Shown in pieces: positions 14,869 through 18,913 of a DNA stretch of 18,913 nt. Positions within the stretch are counted from its first letter, which is position 1. Every line of letters begins with the position of its first letter. Made by a program: the position numbers and the translations under genes. Source of the DNA: Nodosilinea sp. BSH.14 (lineage in GTDB: Bacteria > Cyanobacteriota > Cyanobacteriia > Phormidesmidales > Phormidesmidaceae); contig JALQST010000020.1 of NCBI GenBank assembly GCA_023264315.1, positions 1 through 18,913 of the forward strand. The letters are read 5' to 3'. The notes under the pieces are model-generated. The model did not search any database. It had not been told where the DNA came from and saw nothing but the letters and a program-made list of their open reading frames with translations.

Positions 14869-15626
14869 ATGAGTCAGGCTGAGTTCGTGTGTCGGTTTCG
14901 GGCCAGTGGCGAGGTGGTTGACATCAACGACGCCTATGGCCAGTACTTTGCCTGCGACCCCACGAATCTTACCAATCTTACGGATCCTCCCCACCTTAGC
15001 CACAGTTTGGATGGTTAGCCGGAACTCAATGTGATGACCATTACGGCAGATCAGGCCCGGTTGAACCACGAAACCCGCACTCAGCCCCCAGCGGCGATGT
15101 GCGGTGGCAGCAGTGGTACGACCAGGGATCTTTTGATGACCAAGGCCAGTTGGTGGAAATTCAGGCTGTGGGGCGCGATATTACCCGCTATAAACGGGCA
15201 GAACTGCGGCTTCAGCACCCAATTGAGCGGGAAAAGTCCCTAGGGTGGTTGGTGGATCGGCTGCGCCAAAGCTTTGACCTCCAGGATATGTTTACCATTG
15301 CCACCGAGGAGATCCGGTACCTCCTGGGGGCAGATCGGGCCTCGGTATACCAGTTTGCCGAGGCCTGGAGCGGTCATTTTGTGGCTGAGTCTGTGGCAGG
15401 GTGGTGGATCCAATTAGTTGGGGGTGGTCGTCGCACGGTGTGGGCCGATACCTATCTCCAAGAGCATCGAGGGGGCGTTACCGCAATCGGGAAACCTTGG
15501 CCATCGACGATATTTACATGAGTGGCCACACCCCCTGCCACGGGGTATTTCTTCGCCCGCCCCCTCTCCGCCGATGCCATCACCCAAGGGCTTAGCCAGA
15601 TCACTACTATCACCCCAGCAAATTGA
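14869..15626 (+). pseudogene. Degraded PAS-GAF-(GGEF)-EAL c-di-GMP signalling gene
   Basis: Remnants in several frames run in the order of one multidomain protein. A PAS start (14869-15015, with FRASGEVVDINDAYGQYF) ends at an in-frame TAG, 15016-15018. After a frame change near 15090 comes the PAS end (RWQQWYDQGSFDDQGQ, then VEIQAVGRDITRYKRAE) and the GAF start (LGADRASVYQF). At about 15468 the frame changes again into RYRNRETLAIDDIYMSGH. Near 15541 GAF sequence jumps into GYFFARPLSADAITQGLSQ, which looks like the extreme C-terminus of an EAL phosphodiesterase domain and ends at TGA 15624. GGEF and nearly all EAL sequence are missing, so no function is expected. A GGAGG still precedes the old ATG. 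Confidence 0.75.
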
Positions 15627-15751
15627 TCTTCCTGATTCGGGTAAATCCTTCCGAGCAGTCCCTCGACTGGGCTGGTTTTAGCAGAGCAGAGCCTAAGGTC
15701 ATTTTCTAGCTTGAGGTTTAGACCCACTCGCTAAACACACTCAGATTAAAG

Positions 15752-16093
15752 CTACTCTGCTTGGCCTTGGGATTCTGCTTCAATAGGCTTCCCGTAGGCA
15801 TCGCGCTCTCCAAACAAGATCTCGCAAATCTGCTCCAGATTTGGGTGGGCCGTGGAACCTAAGTAAGCAAACTCTGGAGTTTTTGCTAGAGCCATCAGAG
15901 GTTCTAGGCTTGGGGCTGTTTTGTGGAACCCATTAGCCGTGCGATATAACACGTCCTTGCTGATTTTGATGCCACTGCGCTCCATAACCCAGTCAGTAAA
16001 AGCAAACCACTCCAGACCTTGTTTTTCCTTAAGGGCCATAATCATTTCCGATAGTCCCTCAAAGCCAGCCTTGGTCACACTTTTAGCTTTCAT
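15752..16093 (-). CDS. Small protein with possible helix-turn-helix, unknown function
   Basis: A 113-residue protein from ATG 16091-16093; GTG 16118-16120 in frame would add nine residues. Residues about 42-70 (KISKDVLYRTANGF followed by SLEPLMALAK) resemble the recognition-helix region of XRE/Cro-type regulators, where the pattern is S-x-x-x-L-Y-R-x-x-N-G then T-x-x-L-x-x-L-A-K. The rest is helical with a polar tail. It is more AT-rich than its neighbours and sits alone between a decayed gene and the sir promoter region. This suggests an acquired gene, but I cannot name the family. No Shine-Dalgarno is seen. Confidence 0.6.
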   Translation of the reverse strand: MKAKSVTKAGFEGLSEMIMALKEKQGLEWFAFTDWVMERSGIKISKDVLYRTANGFHKTAPSLEPLMALAKTPEFAYLGSTAHPNLEQICEILFGERDAYGKPIEAESQGQAE

Positions 16094-16428
16094 AGTGTTT
16101 TCTGAGGTTATTTTAATCACAATAATTCAAAATAGCAACTTTCGTCAAGCTTATAGCATATTGCAATATTGCTTTATTGATTGATCTACCAAAATTGCTC
16201 TTTGTCATCAAGAATCCGCTCCCAATGCAGGATCCCCAAAACCATGAAGCAGCGTGAATTTCTGTAGACTGAGTGCCAGATCGAGTGGATCCGGTGCTAC
16301 CATACAAAAAGATTCACCTAAATTCCGACCGATTTACCGGGGTATGAACATTCCTCCCATCGGTTCACAGCGGGGTGAATCAGCCTTTGCCCGAATACCT
16401 TCTCGTTTAACGGTTCATCGCTGCTGCC
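16094..16428. other. AT-rich intergenic region between the HTH-like gene and sir
   Basis: These 335 bp should contain the promoters of both divergent genes. Bases 16100-16200 are markedly AT-rich for this window and hold a palindrome (16155-16173). Bases 16200-16428 are more mixed. I see no RNA gene, no convincing sigma-70 pair for sir and no clear sulfur-regulator site. Confidence 0.45.
16155..16173. promoter_or_regulatory. Palindromic operator candidate
   Basis: ATATTGCAATAT (16158-16169) is a perfect 12-bp palindrome. It is flanked by AGC on the left and T-GCT on the right, so the symmetry extends to 19 bp with a one-base bulge. It lies about 62 bp upstream of the HTH-like gene's ATG, a fitting place for autoregulation, and about 255 bp upstream of sir. 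Confidence 0.4.
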
Positions 16429-18369
16429 ATGGTTCAGACCCCTCTCAAGCCCACCGCTTCGCCCGACGCTCCCCCCTCAGCCAAGCGTTCCAAGGTGGAG
16501 GATATCAAGGAAAACAGCAACTTTCTGCGCGAGCCCTTGGCCAGCGAGTTGTTGACAGACAGCAATTTCTTCTCGGAAGCGGCGATCCAAATCCTCAAGT
16601 TCCACGGATCCTATCAGCAGGACAACCGGGATAACCGCACTAAGGGCCAAGAGAAGGATTACCAGATGATGCTGCGTACCCGCAATCCGGGCGGGTATAT
16701 TGCGCCGGAGCTATATCTGACCCTGGATCGGCTGTCTGACGAGTACGGGAACCACACCCTGCGGGCCACCACGCGCCAGGGCATCCAGCTTCACGGTGTT
16801 CTCAAGAAAAACCTGAAGGCCACCATTGCGGCGATTGTGAAGAGTCTGGGATCTACCCTGGGGGCCTGCGGCGATTTGAACCGCAACGTGATGGCTCCTC
16901 CGGCCCCGTTCAAACATCGGCCTGAGTACCAGATCGCCCAGGACTACGCCAACCACATCGCCGACCTGCTGCGTCCCCAAACCGAGGCGTACTACGAAAT
17001 TTGGCTCGACGGCGAAAAGTTCCTCACCTCTGAGGAGCATCCTAACGTGGTGGAGGCTCGCCAGCGCAACGTCAACAACACCCTCTTCCCCGACAGCCCG
17101 GAGCCGATCTACGGCACCCACTACATGCCCCGCAAGTTCAAGTGCGCGGTGACGGTGCCGGGGGACAACTCCATCGACGCCTATACCCACGACGTGACCC
17201 TGGTGGTAATTACCGACAAGGCCGGGAAACTCAAGGGCTTTAACGTGCTGGCCGGGGGTGGCCTGGGCCGCACCCATAATAAGGAAGAAACCTTTGCCCG
17301 CGTAGCCGACGAGATTGGCTATGTGGACAAGGAAGACGTGTTCGATCTGATGAAGGCCATCGTGGCCACCCAGCGGGACTACGGCGACCGAGCCAACCGC
17401 CGCCACGCCCGCATGAAGTACCTGATCCACGACTGGGGGGTAAATCGCTTCCGGCAGCAGGTGGAAACCTACTTGGGCAAGCCCCTTAAGCCCTTTAAGA
17501 AACTACCCAAGTGGACGTTCTACGACTACCTAGGCTGGTACGAGCAGGGCGACGGCAACTGGTTTGTGGGGGTGCCCATCGAGAATGGCCGCATTCTGGA
17601 TCGCGATGGTCTCCAACTCAAAACCGCCCTGCGGGAGATCGTGCAGACATTCAACCTGCCCATGCTGGTGACGCCCAACCAAAGCGTTCTGTTCTACGAC
17701 ATCAAGCCCGAAGATAAGGACCCGGTACAGGCGATTCTCACCCGCTGCGGCATCCAAAAGGAAACCGACCTGGATCCCCTGGTACGCTACGCCATGGCCT
17801 GCCCTGCCCTGCCCCTCTGTGGTCTGGCGATTACGGAATCCGAGCGGATCATTCCCACCATCTTGGGTCGGATTCGTGCCCTGCTGACCAAAGTGGGTCT
17901 ACCCGACGAGTATTTTGTGGTGCGGATGACCGGATGCCCCAACGGCTGCGCCCGTCCCTACATGGCGGAACTGGGCTTTGTGGGTAGTGCTCCGGAGTCC
18001 TACCAGTTTTGGCTGGGCGGTTCCCCCGACCAAACGCGGCTAGCCCGTCCCTACCTGGAGCGACTGCACGACAACGACCTAGAGACCACCCTAGAGCCGC
18101 TGTTTGTGTTCTTCCGGGATGGCCGCAAAAAGGGCGAAAGCTTTGGGGATTTCTGCGACCGGGTGGGTTTCGAGGCCCTGCGTCAGTTTGCCGAAACCTA
18201 CGACCCCACTCGCTATGCCCCCAGCCACACCAAGGAAGGGCGTCACCGGCTGAGCGTGTCCCACGACTTCTTCCTGACGCTGCAAACCACCGCCGAAAAG
18301 GAAGGGCGATCCATGGGGCATGTCATCGCCGATGCCCTAGCCCTCTACCTGCAACACACCGCTGACTAG
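16429..18369 (+). CDS. sir: Ferredoxin-dependent assimilatory sulfite reductase with ribbon-helix-helix-like C-terminal tail
   Basis: Six-electron reduction of sulfite to sulfide using reduced ferredoxin, siroheme and a [4Fe-4S] cluster, for cysteine synthesis. The 646 residues include the substrate and siroheme-binding stretches RATTRQGIQLHG (Arg116), GDLNRNVMAP (Arg152) and MPRKFKCAV. Cluster and siroheme ligands are Cys458 and Cys464 (CPALPLC) and Cys503 and Cys507 (GCPNGC). The length matches sulfite reductase; cyanobacterial ferredoxin-nitrite reductase is shorter, near 510. After the catalytic core, residues about 605-643 (RHRLSVSHDFFLTLQ... SMGHVIADALALYLQ) look like a ribbon-helix-helix DNA-binding unit. 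The start lacks a Shine-Dalgarno. rsmH begins 58 bp downstream. Confidence 0.93.
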   Translation: MVQTPLKPTASPDAPPSAKRSKVEDIKENSNFLREPLASELLTDSNFFSEAAIQILKFHGSYQQDNRDNRTKGQEKDYQMMLRTRNPGGYIAPELYLTLDRLSDEYGNHTLRATTRQGIQLHGVLKKNLKATIAAIVKSLGSTLGACGDLNRNVMAPPAPFKHRPEYQIAQDYANHIADLLRPQTEAYYEIWLDGEKFLTSEEHPNVVEARQRNVNNTLFPDSPEPIYGTHYMPRKFKCAVTVPGDNSIDAYTHDVTLVVITDKAGKLKGFNVLAGGGLGRTHNKEETFARVADEIGYVDKEDVFDLMKAIVATQRDYGDRANRRHARMKYLIHDWGVNRFRQQVETYLGKPLKPFKKLPKWTFYDYLGWYEQGDGNWFVGVPIENGRILDRDGLQLKTALREIVQTFNLPMLVTPNQSVLFYDIKPEDKDPVQAILTRCGIQKETDLDPLVRYAMACPALPLCGLAITESERIIPTILGRIRALLTKVGLPDEYFVVRMTGCPNGCARPYMAELGFVGSAPESYQFWLGGSPDQTRLARPYLERLHDNDLETTLEPLFVFFRDGRKKGESFGDFCDRVGFEALRQFAETYDPTRYAPSHTKEGRHRLSVSHDFFLTLQTTAEKEGRSMGHVIADALALYLQHTAD

Positions 18370-18427
18370 CGCCCGTTGCGCCACCCCTGTCCCCCACCCA
18401 CCCCTGCCCCCGGTGTCAGACCCCACT

Positions 18428-18913
18428 ATGTCGGAGATTGCCTTTCACCACATTCCGGTACTGCCCGAGACAGTGGTGGAGGGATTGCGGATTCAGGCCC
18501 AGGGATGTTATTTAGATGCCACGGTGGGGGGGGGCGGCCACAGCAGCCTGATTTTGGCCAGCGATCCCACGGTGCGCCTGGTGGCGGTGGATCAAGATCC
18601 CATGGCCCTGGCCTCAGCCCAGGATGCCCTCGCGGCCTTTGGGGATCGGGTCAGCTTTTGCCCAGTTTGATCCCGGCCCCCATCGATTCCACGGCATTCT
18701 GGCGGATTTGGGGGTGAGTTCGGCCCAGTTGGACATTCCCGAGCGGGGCTTCAGCTTTCGGCACACGGCCCCCCTAGATATGCGGATGAACCCCCACCAG
18801 GCCCTCACCGCCGCCGACATTGTAAATACCTGGGACGAAACCGACCTCGCCAACCTGATCTACACCTACGGCGAAGAGCGACTGTCTCGCCGCATTGCCC
18901 GCACCCTGGTGGA
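18428..18913 (+). pseudogene. rsmH: 16S rRNA (cytosine-1402-N4)-methyltransferase RsmH (MraW), frameshifted and cut by window edge
   Basis: The N-terminal part from ATG 18428 reads MSEIAFHHIPVLPETVVEGL, then the SAM loop YLDATVGGGGHSSLIL and VAVDQDPMAL, all typical of RsmH. This frame stops at TGA 18668-18670. Family sequence resumes at about 18660 in the +1 frame: FAQFDPGPHRFHGILADLGVS, ERGFSFRHTAPLDMRM, LTAADIVNTW and YGEERLSRRIAR, open to the window edge. The expected W-x-G-N-like linker between the parts is missing, so a small deletion (net 3n+2 bases) or a one-base insertion broke the frame. A sequencing or assembly error is equally possible. GTG 18413 is an alternative start. The intact enzyme methylates N4 of C1402 in the ribosomal P site. 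Confidence 0.85.

Noticed and set aside
16113..16307. Short minus-strand frame upstream of the HTH-like gene
   Set aside because: Low-complexity start (Gly/Ser/Thr) with no motif or ribosome-binding site, in a region that looks intergenic.
16711..17430. 239-residue minus-strand open frame inside sir
   Set aside because: It is antisense to the conserved siroheme domain, has a repetitive Val/Gly/His composition typical of complementary-strand frames in GC-rich DNA, and no motif.
1..18913. CRISPR arrays, tRNA or rRNA genes, insertion sequences, prophage genes
   Set aside because: I read the intergenic regions for direct-repeat arrays, cloverleaf patterns and transposase motifs and found none I could support.

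Overview
This is a stretch of cyanobacterial chromosome, GC-rich by eye (roughly 60%). The assignment rests on genes found only in oxygenic phototrophs or typical of them: petN (cytochrome b6f), psaM (photosystem I), a clpR-clpP3 pair, the carotenoid hydroxylase crtR, and a ferredoxin-type sulfite reductase. I found only one HIP1 octamer (GCGATCGC, 13551-13558), so this is not a HIP1-dense genome. GC content and gene style fit a Leptolyngbya/Nodosilinea-like lineage, but that placement is a guess.

Layout. 1-36: first codons of a response-regulator-like gene running off the left edge (minus). 246-2060 (minus): petN, a 62-residue single-span membrane protein, and rsmB. 2198-4238 (plus): a four-span membrane protein, then clpR-clpP3. 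4515-4604: psaM, facing pyk (minus, 4780-6567) across a perfect 17-bp inverted repeat. 6568-6976: divergent pyk/crtR intergenic region with a tandem 21-bp repeat. 6977-8814 (plus): crtR and a Tat-exported M23 peptidase. 8822-10004 (minus): two unrecognised genes, an acidic proline-rich protein and a three-span membrane protein with a long disordered N-terminus. 10138-14731 (plus): hemW, serA, prmA and a small lipoprotein. 14869-15626: the wreck of a PAS-GAF-(GGEF)-EAL cyclic-di-GMP signalling gene. 15752-16093 (minus): a possible small HTH protein beside an AT-rich intergenic region with a palindrome. 16429-18369 (plus): ferredoxin-sulfite reductase with an apparent ribbon-helix-helix tail. 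18428-18913 (plus): rsmH, frameshifted near 18657 and cut by the right edge.

Most genes are core housekeeping or photosynthesis functions: rRNA and ribosomal protein methylation (rsmB, prmA, rsmH), proteolysis (clpR/clpP3), central carbon, serine and sulfur metabolism (pyk, serA, sir), pigment synthesis (crtR), heme handling (hemW) and electron transport (petN, psaM). I see no complete, clearly new multigene system. The points most worth attention are the DNA-binding-like tail on sulfite reductase, the SLATT/Pycsar-like membrane protein pair, the collapsed c-di-GMP gene, and the rsmH frameshift.
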